Source of the DNA: Platanthera guangdongensis
Taxonomy: Eukaryota; Streptophyta; Magnoliopsida; Asparagales; Orchidaceae
DNA length: 64,000 nucleotides
Direction: 5' to 3'
Assembly: GCA_039583875.1 (NCBI GenBank)
Contig: CM077151.1
Coordinates: forward strand, 116,640,609-116,704,608
Shown piece after piece: positions 23,634 through 33,486 of this stretch. Below the pieces are notes generated by a model. It saw nothing but the letters and a program-made list of their open reading frames with translations, was not told where the DNA came from and made no database searches. Within the stretch, counting starts at the first letter, position 1. Every line of letters starts with the position of its first letter. Both the position numbers and the translations under genes were made by a program.

Positions 23634-24590
23634 TTATCCATTGATAATTCCCAGCTGATTTAGAAAGAAAGCATGATTTTTCTCATCTAGAGGTTTGGTG
23701 AATATATCAGCTTTTTGTAAATCAGTGTAGATATAGACAAGCTTAATCTTATTTTTGTTTACACACTCCCTAATGAAATGATGTCTTATGTCAATATGGT
23801 TAGTCCTACTATGGTGAACTGGATTTTGTGCTATGACTATAGCACTAGTATTATCACAGAATATGGTTGAATTATTTAAGTTGAACACATAATCTAGAAG
23901 CTGATTCTGTATCCAGAGCATCTGTGAACAACAGCTGCCTGCTGCAATATATTCTGCTTCAGCAGTTGAAGTTGACACTGATGTTTGCTTTTTACAGAAC
24001 CAGGATACTAATCTCATACACAGGAACTGGCAGGTTCATGAAGTACTTTTTCTATCAACCCTGCATCCAGCAAAATCAGCATCAGAGTATCCAGTTAACT
24101 CAAACTCTGACTCAACAGGATACCATAGGCCTAGATCAGGACAACTCTTTATATATCTTAAAATCCTTTTTAAGAAAATTAGATGAGATTCTTTAGGGTT
24201 CAATTGGAACCTAGCACAAAGGCATGTAGCAAACATAATATCTAGCCTACTTGCTGTGAGGTATAATAGCGACCTAACAATGTCCCTATAAAGTTTTTGA
24301 TCTACAGGTTTTCCTGGTATATCATAGTCCACAACAGCATTGGTGGCCATGGGAGTTTTCTTAGCTGAGGCATTAGCCATCCCAAACTTCTTTAGAAGTT
24401 CTTTAGCATACTTTGCTTGAGAGATGAAAATGCCATCAGAGAGCTGTTTCACTTGGAGACCAAGGAAATATGAAAGCTCTTCCATGCTACTCATTTCAAA
24501 TTTAGAATGCATGAGATCAGAAAAACTCTTGCACAATTTTGAATCTGTAGAGCCAAATATGATGTCATCTACATAGATTTGTACTAACAA
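23634..24590 (-). pseudogene. R7 copia reverse transcriptase (C-part) and RNase H
   Basis: It begins [14 protein letters not shown] (the YVDD active site) and continues with [42 protein letters not shown], and the RNase H part ELTGYSDADFAG, then after a frame change near 24030 STAEAEYIAAGSCCSQMLWIQNQL and HIDIRHHFIRECV, ending ADIFTKPLDEKN. The RT fingers and first palm part present in R9 (about 45660-46330) are missing: the sequence passes from the post-integrase linker (near 24620) to YVDD within a few tens of bases. The enzyme cannot function. Confidence 0.9.
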
Positions 24591-24599
24591 AATTTGGTC

Positions 24600-26006
24600 C
24601 TTATGATATCTATGGAGAGGGATGAGTGGGAACCTCTTGGGTGAGGTTTAGTCCATCCAATGTGTCACACAAGTTGGGTACTTGCACGTTGCTGCCGGTA
24701 GAAACTTCTTTCCCCTTGCAATACATGTTAGTTTCATCAAAAGAAACATGAATTGACTCTTCTACTTTTAATGTTGATTTATTGAATACCCTATAAGCCT
24801 TGCTTACTTGAGAGTATCCTAGAAAAACTCCTACATCAGCCTTAGCTTCAAACATTCTAATATATTTCTTGTTGTTATTATGTATATAGAATGTACAACC
24901 AAAAACTTTAAAATAGTTTATTTTAGGTTTCTTCTCTTTGAGCAATTCATAGGGAGTCTTGTTCTTCAGTTTGTGAATTAAGCTCCTATTCAGGACATAG
25001 TTTGCAGTGCTTACAGCCTCTGTCCAAAGGTTAGTGGCATGTATGCATCAGCAAGCAATGTACCTGCAGCTTCAATGAGTGTCCTATTTTTCCTTTCAGC
25101 TACCCCATTTTGTTGGGGAGTTCTAGGAGCTGAGAAGCAATGCCTGATAGCTTCCTTCTCATAGAACTTATGCATAAGAAGAGACTCAAACTCTGTTTCA
25201 TGATCACTTCTGATCAATGCAACATGAGTAGAGAACATAATATGTATTGTCCTGAGAAAATCTGTAAGAACCTTGAATGAATCTGACTTTGTTCTTAGAA
25301 AGAATACCCAACTGAACCTGGAGAAGTCATCCACTATAACTAAAGTATAAGATTTCCCTCCTAGGCTTTGTACTGTTATGGGTCCAAAACGATCCAAGTG
25401 TAGCAGGTACAAGATCCTAGGTGACTCACTCTTATTAATTTATTTGAAACTAGTTTTAGTTTGCTTGCCTAATTGACAAGCCCTGCAGAGACATTCCTTC
25501 TTGTAGGGAGCAGAAGGTAGACCTCTAACAAGGTTGTGCTTAGATAACCTAGCAATGTTTTTCAGGTTTACATGTCCTAGTCTTTTGTGCCATAAGTCAT
25601 TCTGATTACTAGTTAAATTTAGTAAACAGATATCAGTTGTGCCAGAAAGAAAATTTACTAAATAAATGTTTCCTTGTCTACTTCCAGTTAAAACAGTTTG
25701 GTTATTTTTATCAATGATAGAGCAAGTAGAAGGGTTAAAATATACCTGATAACCATCATCACATAATTGACTTATGGAGATGAGGTTATGCTTCAGTCCA
25801 CTTACATATGTCACCTTTCTGAATGTGATAGCTCCTATTTTTACTTCTCCCACTCCTTATGACTGTCCACATTTTGAGTCACCAAAAATGACTTTTTGCC
25901 CAAACTTGGACTTATAGTTGAGTAGGATGTCCTTGCTGCCAGTCATATGATTGGAACAGCCACTGACCAGGTACCAAGTTTCATTTACCCCCGGACAATT
26001 CTTCAC
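24600..26006 (-). pseudogene. R7 copia protease and integrase
   Basis: It follows the gag-pro junction. The protease signature is WYLVSGCSNHMTGS, in which the catalytic Asp of DSG is Val, so it is inactive. Then come VSGLKHNLISISQLCDDGY, the pre-integrase domain WHKRLGHVNLKNI with CRACQLGKQTKTSFK, and the integrase core with LDRFGPI (first Asp), IRSDHETEFES (second) and SAPRTPQQNGVAERKNRTLIE (third acidic residue). YFKVFGCTFYIHN and VGVFLGYSQVSKAYRVFN close the domain. Stops occur near 25857, 25437 and 24947. Order and motifs are standard for Ty1/copia. Confidence 0.9.
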
Positions 26007-26024
26007 CTGCAATACAAACAGTTA
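26005..26024 (-). promoter_or_regulatory. R7 gag-pro junction: TAA then TTGCAG/GTG
   Basis: The gag stop TAA (26024-26022) is followed by CTGTTTGTATTGCAG and GTG, which leads in frame into the protease. R9 and R11 have the same TAA plus T-rich TTGCAG layout. It could be a stop read-through site or a 3' splice site giving a separate pol RNA. Confidence 0.55.
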
Positions 26025-28158
26025 GTGATTTTTGACCCAAGTTACCTTGGGCCCTTTGTATGGCTGATAAGAGAAACTAGTAATAACAGAAAATTCTGGC
26101 TGGGATTTATATCCTAGGGTGTGGTATCTCCTAGGTAGAATGGTCCAGTCAGCTAGGGGATTAAAGGATTTCCTAGAATTATTTAAGTTTTTGTTAAAGT
26201 TACAGTTTTGGTTAAGTCTTCCTGGGTTCGACGAATTTATGTAAGTTCGTCGACCAGAGTTCGACGAATTGGGTTGAGATCGTCGATCTCTGCCCAGAGA
26301 ATAAACATGTTCATTCTCTGCACCCCACGTTCGTCGATCTCTGCTTGACGAACCATATAAAGTTCGTCGATCGCAGTTAGACGAATACTGATAGTTATAG
26401 TTGGCATTCAGAGTTCGTCGATCTGGGTTCGACGAACTGGCCCCTTTTCGTCGATCTGAGGTCGACAAAAATTACTGAACTTTGTTTCTTATCTGTTGTT
26501 TTCTGTTTTTCAATTATGTCCTTAGTTTTAATTTATTCAAGAATATTATTTACCTTATTTACTTGATCAGTATTCTTCTTTCCTTTCTCAGAAATAAAAT
26601 TTATGGGTTATAATAAATGGTTTTTCTGAATAATAGGTGGTTCACTAGATGATGCACCTAATCCTAACTTACTTCCATTAAATCTAGCATTAGATGTGTT
26701 AGTGAAATTCTGTTAGTTGTTTTCTTCTTCCATTTAGTGATTCTTCTAGCTGCTTTGCCTTATTTAATTCATCTTTCAGAAGGGTGATTTGTTCACTAAA
26801 CATATCTATTTCATTTTTCAATTTAGTGTTTTCTAATACTAAACTATCATAGTTAACTTGCTTATCTCTGAGAAGTTTGATTTCCTTCTCAGAGTTGATT
26901 AAATCCAAACACATAATTTTAAAATCTGATTTAAAAGATTTTGAATTATAATCAAACCATGATAATACCTGATCAGCTTATGATTCTGAAGCTTCCTCAT
27001 TTTCTGACTCTCCTTCTTCTGAGTTGCTTCTTGAGGCATCAATTGCCATGAGGCAAACCTCTTTTGCTCTTTCTTCTTCTTCATCTTCACTGGAGATTGA
27101 AGATGTTGACTCCTCTTCAGTGTCACTCCAAGTCTCAGCTACAAACCCCTTTTCCATCCTCCTGTGTTTGCTGGAAGAGGGTTTGCTGGTGAACTGTTTT
27201 CTGGAATCCTTTTCCTTTTCTCTTCTCTTCTCTTTCTTCTGGTTCTCTGGACACTCATAGAGAAAGTGCCCAGGCTTTCTGCATCCATAACACACCACTT
27301 CCTTTGTTGGTGTCTTATCATACTTTGGCCTGTCATCCTTTCTTGCTGACTTCCTCCTGAAGTCCTTTCTAGCCATCTTGAAGAATCTCTTTGCAAAGAG
27401 ACTCATGAGCTCTTCATTTGATGCAATGGATTCTGATTCTTCTGAGGCTTTGAATTTTATATTCTGATCTCTTCTGGCTACAGGAGGTGTTCTTTATTCA
27501 GCAGCCTCCCTTGTCTTTATTAACTGCTCATGAGATTTCAGTTTGCCCAATAGAGTTTCAGTTGACATCTCATTCAGGCATCTGGCCTCCTTGATGGCCC
27601 AAATTCTTGTGTCCCATGAGCTTGGGAAGCACATCAGAATTTTCTCATTCACTTTAGTGAGAGTGATGACCTTGTCCAGAGTTTTTAGCTCATTAATAAT
27701 TGAGCTTAATCTGTTATACATCTCTGACACTGTCTCAGCTTCCTATTTCTTGAAATTCTCATATTGGGATATGAGATTTGATCTCCTATACTTCCTTTCA
27801 TCAGCTGATCCATCAACCATTTATTTTAGGGAATCCCAAAAGACTTTTGCTGATGTGCACTCTGCAACCTTTGGAAAATGTCATCAGACATTGTTTGTGC
27901 CAATATGTTCATGGCTTTTGCATCAACCATCTTGGCTTTCCTGTAAGCATCATTATAATCTGAAGGAGGGACTACAGTCATATCTGTAGAAGTGCTGGGA
28001 GGAGCAGCAGGTGGTGGAGGTACACCTGTTAAGATAGAATCAAAAATATCTTCATCAATAGAATTCATGTATAGCTTCATTCTTGCCTTCCAGATTCCAA
28101 ACTTTTGCAAGTTGCAAACGGGAGGTCTGGTGCTTGCATAATCTTTGTTCTGTGTCAT
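26022..28158 (-). pseudogene. R7 Sirevirus gag, decayed
   Basis: The ATG at 28158 opens MTQNKDYASTRPPVCNLQ, with the copia gag signature FGIWKARMKLYMNSIDED. After frame changes, YNRLSSIINELKTLDKVI and WDTRIWAIKEARCLNEMS follow. A CX2CX4HX4C knuckle (CYGCRKPGHFLYEC) is at 27292-27251. Then come Ser/Glu-rich acidic segments and a coiled-coil stretch (about 26914-26700) like those of R9 and R11 Gag. The last 148 codons (26468-26022) lack the second knuckle of R9 and R11. Instead they have repeated DRRT segments that are the translation of the TTCGTCGA/TCGACGAA DNA motif. At least five frame changes or stops are present. Confidence 0.85.
26220..26468. repeat. TTCGTCGA motif array inside R7 gag
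   Basis: About ten TTCGTCGA/TCGACGAA words lie in the coding frame and appear as repeated Asp-Arg-Arg-Thr. They are the same words as in the R7 LTR and the pol-ORF3 spacer. Confidence 0.85.
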
Positions 28159-28253
28159 GGCTGTGTTTCTAAGTTAAAAGTGAATAAAGTGATGTGTAGA
28201 TCTAACTCAGGATTTTTGGTTCAAGGATTAACTTGTCCAACCAAAGGAACCTT
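28159..28253 (-). other. R7 leader
   Basis: Short untranslated leader between PBS and gag ATG; no further feature seen. Confidence 0.7.
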
Positions 28254-28267
28254 CCTCTGATACCAAT
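28254..28267 (-). other. R7 primer-binding site
   Basis: TGGTATCAGAGG on the minus strand (28265-28254), two bases after the 5' LTR; complementary to initiator tRNA-Met. Confidence 0.9.
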
Positions 28268-29548
28268 TGAAAGTGAGGGTTAGGTCTACAATACTCTAGA
28301 GGGGGGTGAATAGAGTATATTTAAAATTTGTTAGGTCTCAAATAAAAGAGATGATACAGCTTTTGCTGTAAACTGAAATAGTGTAGTAATTAAGAAAACA
28401 GAGAATAGAAAATAATAAACTTAATCACAGCCACATAACAAGAACAGAAAGAAAAAGGTAGGCAACCAGACGACACAAGAAGTTTATAGTGGTTCCCCAA
28501 ATCTGGGTAGTCCACACTTCTACCACCCTTGGTAGGAATCTACTCAGGTTTTTGATCAGGTGTCTGACACCAATGGGTTTTGATCAGGTCCCCAAAAACC
28601 AACTCAAGTCTTTTGGTTATGAGACTTGCAACCAGGAATCACTTTTGAAGGGAGATGACAACCTTTATACAGGAGGGGGTGAGAGAGTGATTTTGTCTTC
28701 TCTTTCTCAATAAACTGAGAAGACGTAAGTGGAATGATGTTAGCAAATAGCTCCCCTTGAGATGTAGAATGGTTCAGGGAAGATCTGGAGCTTTGCTGCA
28801 GGGTGATAGGTCTTCAATCAGAGTTCTTGATAAACAGTGATGCAGGAGCTTCTTGACTGATTTGATATTTGTTGTCCTTGGAAGTCCTGGAGAGAATATT
28901 GAAGAAGAAGACTCTTGATATAGTATGATTGTTCTTCTTCTTCTGAATGAAGATCGCTGCCTGTCATTGTGAGCTTTTGTATGATTTGCTTGTGTGAAGC
29001 TTTTCTACTACTGTATGAATTCTTGCAGTCAGTCTATGTGTGTGTCTCCCTTTTTATTTGACTCAGTATATTCTTGTTCTCTATGTCTGATTGTCGATCT
29101 TCTTTTTTTCTATGTCTTTTCAAAAATTTGAATCCTTTGTAATTAATGTTGACCGCATGAGAATAATCGGCATTGATGTATTTCCTCAACTATCCCGTGA
29201 AAAATCAGCAAGTAATAATCCTGAGGAAGACCGTAATTAATGCTTCCTCTAACAGATACATTCAGAGAATGTTTGAGCATTAATTACTCAGGAATTTCCG
29301 CATTAGAATGGGTACAGAAGGCCGGAAATGGCTAAGTCTGAAGTCGTCAAACAGTTGGCAGAATTCGTCGAACTGAAATACCGATTCGTCGAACTGAGAT
29401 ATTGAATTCGTCGACCAGACGGCTTCTTGTTCGTCGAGCTGAGTTCCAAGAACGTCGAGCTGATAACAAAACTTGCATGCTTCAGAACCTTTGCCTTTTC
29501 TGTCTGAAGTTCGTCAAGCTGACAATTGCATTCGTCGCCTATAGTTCA
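28268..29548 (-). repeat. R7 5' LTR, piece 1 of 3
   Basis: 1281 bp matching 18183-19463 of the 3' LTR copy, with the shared Sirevirus block at 28493-28508. It ends at the R8 target-site duplication GTTCA. Confidence 0.95.
29544..29548. repeat. Target-site duplication GTTCA of R8
   Basis: GTTCA here and at 39511-39515 flank R8. The uninterrupted copy at about 19459-19463 also has GTTCA at this point. Confidence 0.95.
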
Positions 29549-29609
29549 TGTAACACCCCAAAATTTGAGAGGGGGTCGACCAGCGTTTTCTGGGCAATTT
29601 TGGTTTCTG

Positions 29610-30260
29610 GCAGGGGACACACGGCCTGGGACACGGGCCTGTCCCAGGGCGTGTCAGGCTGGAGTCGACGACTTGGCAGCGTAGTCGACATTTTTCGCTC
29701 GACAAAGTGTCGAGACTGGGCACACGGCCTGAGACACTGGCGTGTCTAAGGGCGTGTCGAGCCCGTGTCGACAACCGGCGCGGGGTGTCGACTTTTTCGC
29801 TCGACGATTTGTCGAGACAAGGCACACGGCCAAGGACACGAGCGTGTCCAAGGACGTGTCAGTCAGTCAACGAACTTCTCTCGACGAGTGCCGAGTGTCG
29901 AGATAGTGGCACACGGCCTATGACACGGGTGTGTCACAGGGTGTGTCTCGCTTGGTCGACGAACTTCGCTCGACGTTTTTCCGCGGTGTCGACACAAAGG
30001 CAGTCGACGAGTGTCGAGACTTCGCACATGGCTTGGGACACGGGCGTGTCCCAGGCTGTGTCCTTCTCGGGTTGTGTTTGGGGCTGTGTCAATGGAGGCA
30101 CACGGCCGACCACACAGCCATGACAGTTGGGACACGGGCGTGTCAGGTCGAACACGGGCGTGTCGGATGCCCGTGTGTTGTTCCAGGCGCGTCGATTTGA
30201 GACGGCGAATGAGGAACACGGCGCGGGACACGGGCGTGTGTCAGGCCGTGTTCGGCCCAG
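29610..30260. repeat. GACACGGGCGTGTC and TCGACGA motif array, R8 5' LTR
   Basis: Many copies of CACACGGCC, GACACGGGCGTGTC, GTGTCGAC and CTCGACGA in irregular order. The same array recurs at about 36995-37650 in the 3' LTR and in reverse in R1. Confidence 0.9.
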
Positions 30261-30536
30261 GTGTTTTATTTTTCAGGCGGATCGTGGCCATTCTTTCCCT
30301 TATTTCGGGATCTGATGGTCCCAGACTGCTCATGGGGAGTTAAGTCCGAGAATAGGTTTGTAAACCCTCATTCTTCTCCAAGCTCTCTTACTAAAATTCT
30401 AGAGAGAAGGAAGAGCAAGGAAGAAGGTGAAGGAGGGTTTGGGCTGTAGGAGAGGCTTTGGTGCTCCAAATCGCGAGCCGAGTCCAGATCCGTGGAGGCT
30501 AGATCTTTGCGAAGGTTTTCATCCGGATAATCTTCC

Positions 30537-30560
30537 ATGGCTAGGAAGAGGAGTCGGAAG
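30537..30560 (+). other. Candidate LTR-encoded first exon (R8)
   Basis: ATG in a favourable context (CCATGGC) opens eight basic codons, MARKRSRK, ending in AAG/GTAACG. R1 has the same layout. Acceptors in matching phase are TTTACAG ending at 31719 (giving 33 further codons) and TTTTCTTGAAG ending at 32251, which would join straight into the Gag frame. In the 3' LTR copy (about 37937) the donor has become GTCATG. Confidence 0.4.
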
Positions 30561-32115
30561 GTAACGACACTTCTCCTCTCGGTTTTAGGGTGCACGTTTT
30601 AGCATCTTTTCTTTTCTAGTTTTGGGCACCAAACACTCAAATGAGAGGGGGTTTGGGTCGCCAAGGTTCAAGAGGAACCTCCGGGTCGATTGAGTCCGTC
30701 CCCGACATGATTTGCATTAGAGATCCTCTCCGTTAGTTGATTAGGCATGGTGGGTGAAGCCGTAGTCGCGACCGTTAGTCCGACTCGGTGATGTTGCATA
30801 CGAGCTTTAAGGATTTGTAGAGAACCGTTGCGACAAGATGTCGTTTGTGATGTGGTGATGTTTTCCCCTTTTTCTCAAGTGAGTACGTGTAGTCGGAACC
30901 GGACAAGGATAGCTCCTCAATGGCAGTAGATGGTTTCCTTGGTGGACAAGTTTAGCTCCGCATGAGTGGAGGATGGTTTCCTTGGTGCGCGGGAACACTG
31001 CAGTACAAATGAGGGACTAGGGTGGAATTGTCTTGGTTTGTGATGTGCCAAGGCGTGGCTGTGTCTCCGTGGTCGGCTGGCTATCCCGTGACGTTCACGT
31101 CATGTGTGGAGAGTGTCCCGACGAGACTAGTCCCCTTCTGTGAGACTGACGAGAATGCCAAGCATGGGGGCAAGCCCGGGCAATGAGGCCATGAGCGGGT
31201 GGGGTCCGACAAGGCTTCTTATAATCGGTCAGTTTGTGTTTCTTGGAATCCTGACATGAGACATCAGAGCTTGCAGGCAAGCTCGAGTCTAAGACCTTGA
31301 GCGGGTGGGGCCTTGGCAAGAGTTCCATGTGGCGGCTTGTGTGCCGTTGGGGGGAAATGTGTTTTCCCCCTTGGTTTGTGGCTTTATACCAATGGGGAAG
31401 CGTTGAGTACCCAATTGATGTGATGTTGTGCTATATGCATACGCTATAGGGTGCCTTGGGTGAAACCCGGGTGTTGCATTCATGTTGCATAGTAGGCCCT
31501 AATATTATATGCTCAACAGTAGAGAACATGTATGGTGTTTGAGACATTCAATCCTGTTTCTTTAGTTGTTTTCCTTGCTTATGACTATTACATACGAAGG
31601 GATAACTTGCAGGTTGGAGGAGTACCCCGGGGTCCGTTAGGGGAGGCCGGGAGGAGATGTGTTTGTTACACAGTTTGAGGTCAGCCTCTCCTGACCCACG
31701 TTACTAATAATCTTTACAGGGAAAGGATCACACGCAGGAGCTAGCTCGCCGGCCAGAAAGGCCTAAGCCTCATGAAGTGTTTCCCTCTTTTGTAACTCTT
31801 CTTATGATATTCTATGTTTGAGACTCTTGTTGTCTGGCTTGCACGCCGAGGTAGACTAGGAGTGCTTATGCACTTTCATGATTGTTGTATTATGTGAGTT
31901 TGGACTCTCTTATGTTGTAAGGCCATAAGGCCATTTTGTTACTCTTGTAGTAGTGGATAACTTCTAGTCTTGCTTGTGTTTCCGCTGTGTTATGCAAAGA
32001 GTTTTGAGTGTAGGTAGTTATATCATCTTATAATACTAAAGTTGTGGCGTCCGTATGTTGTGGGGCCCCTGCCGGACCCATATTATACGGTCATTATAGG
32101 GGAGGTGTTACAATT

Positions 32116-32127
32116 TGGTATCAGAGG
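32116..32127 (+). other. R8 primer-binding site
   Basis: TGGTATCAGAGG, three bases after the LTR; complementary to initiator tRNA-Met. Confidence 0.95.
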
Positions 32128-32203
32128 GAGGTTTGATTCAAGGTCAATGCGTATAGAAGTTATCCACATAAGAGTAACGCGGGACCATGAGTGTCCTTAT
32201 GTT

Positions 32204-33413
32204 TAAGTCTTGAGATTAGAGACTGATTCCTTGTTTCTTGTTTTCTTGAAGAGTGCAAGCAATGAGGCGGGAACGTCGAGAGCAAGAGAGGAACTCTTGG
32301 CGAGCAGGGCCACTGCTCCAGGTCTTTTGGGCACGGGTGTTAACCCGGCCGATTTCTGTCGCATGCTTGTAGAAGCGATGGTGGCAGCCCAAGCTGCAGC
32401 GGCAGCCCAGGTAGCAACCCCTGCTACACCGGACACGGCGACGGCCGTGCCAGGCGAAGAGGCTAGGCGAGTGGAGCCTTTGGCGGAAAGGGTGCTTGTC
32501 GGACATGGAGACCGGCACATGAAGTATTTCCTAAGCTTCCATCCCCCGTCGTTCAAGGAAGTTGGTACGCCAACGGATGTGGAGGATTGGTGGGTTCGAA
32601 TGGAAGAGCTTTTTAGGGCGGAGGAGACTCCAGAAGAAACAAAATCTGAGTATGCGGCGTTCATGTTGGAAGGAGACACCAAGTTGTGGTGGTTGAGACA
32701 TAGCGGCCGCCAGTTCCCTGGACGCACCCCGTCGATAGAGGAATTTGGGGATGCTTTTCTAAAGAGGTACATTCCCGTTTCTACACGGTTGGCCCTTTAG
32801 AGGCAGTTTCTGCACTTAATGCAGCGAGACAAGACGGTGGATGAGTATGTGCAGGAGTTCACCCATTTGGGTCGTTACGCGGGAACGACGATGGCAGATG
32901 ATGTAGAGAGGGATAACATCTTCTACCAGGGGCTGAGGGAGAATCTGAGGCAACCCCTCATTTCCATGAAGAGAGCTGATTTCAATGAACTAGTTGAGGC
33001 TGTCAGGATTTCGGAAAGTGATCTAGAGCGAACCCAACGTCGTAAGGGTTTCACTCCCAAGCAAGGGGAAGGGAAGCCTCCCCAATCCCAGGGAAAGTCT
33101 GAAGGGAGTAGGTGGAGGAAAAAGCCTCACACTTCCAGATCCAGTGAGGAGAGCAAGTGGACGCCTGGAGGTTCTCAGTCTAGGGGACCGCCGACATGAT
33201 ACAACTGCGGTAAGGTGGGGCACATAGCTCGAGTTTGTCCTCAAGGAACAGCAGAGCAAGAGGCAAGGCAAGAGCAGACTGTGCGCTCCGGCCCCAGTGC
33301 CGCAGAGAAAGGGAAGATGGCGGAGTCAAGCGCTTCTCAGTTCCAACCGGTGTAACCAAGGGCCTACAACCTTGGACAGCAGGAAGCAATCCGCCAAACT
33401 GATGTGGTGATAG
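32204..33413 (+). pseudogene. R8 Ty3 gag
   Basis: The conserved gag frame is open from 32204 but has no ATG before 32362, which lies inside the conserved part. The frame reads SASNEAGTSRAREELL, then ADFCRMLVEAM, the retrotransposon-gag domain FHPPSFKEVGTPTDVEDWWVRMEEL (32540-32620), and DTKLWWLRHSGRQFPG. A TAG stop is at 32798-32800, followed in frame by RQFLHLMQRDKTVDEYVQEF. The nucleocapsid knuckle should be CX2CX4HX4C, but its first Cys codon is a TGA stop (33197-33199), leaving YNCGKVGHIARVC. A further TAA stop lies near 33353. The end of the frame joins the protease through a candidate 73-nt intron. Confidence 0.85.
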
Positions 33414-33486
33414 GTATGAAGAAAATTTAAGTTTAAATTTTGTGCTTCATACTTTTAGACCTTTTTGTGTGATGTCTATGTTGTAG
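33414..33486 (+). other. Candidate spliceosomal intron between gag and pro of R8
   Basis: 73 nt, AT-rich, starting GTATGAAG and ending TGTTGTAG. It contains in-frame stops. Removing it joins the gag frame (VVI, then G split by the intron) to the protease frame (FVLFFGYPARVLFDTG) without loss of register. The two frames otherwise differ. RNA evidence is needed to confirm it. Confidence 0.6.

Larger units (their letters stand above)
29549..32112 (+). repeat. R8 5' LTR
   Basis: TGTAACACCCC start, GGTGTTACA end. The motif array is at 29610-30260. A candidate coding exon is at 30537-30560, with a possible acceptor TTACTAATAATCTTTACAG ending at 31719. No clear TATA box is visible. Open frames over the motif array are by-products of its CpG-rich words. 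Confidence 0.95.

Noticed and set aside
27543..27989. 148-codon + strand frame
   Set aside because: Shadow of R7 gag, no recognisable domain.
29402..30343. Several frames rich in Gly, Thr, Arg across the R8 LTR array
   Set aside because: Produced by CpG-rich repeated words; not shared in frame with R1.
32116..32127. Possible tRNA-Met gene fragments at the PBS sites
   Set aside because: Only the 12-base complement of the tRNA 3' end is present, as expected for a primer-binding site.
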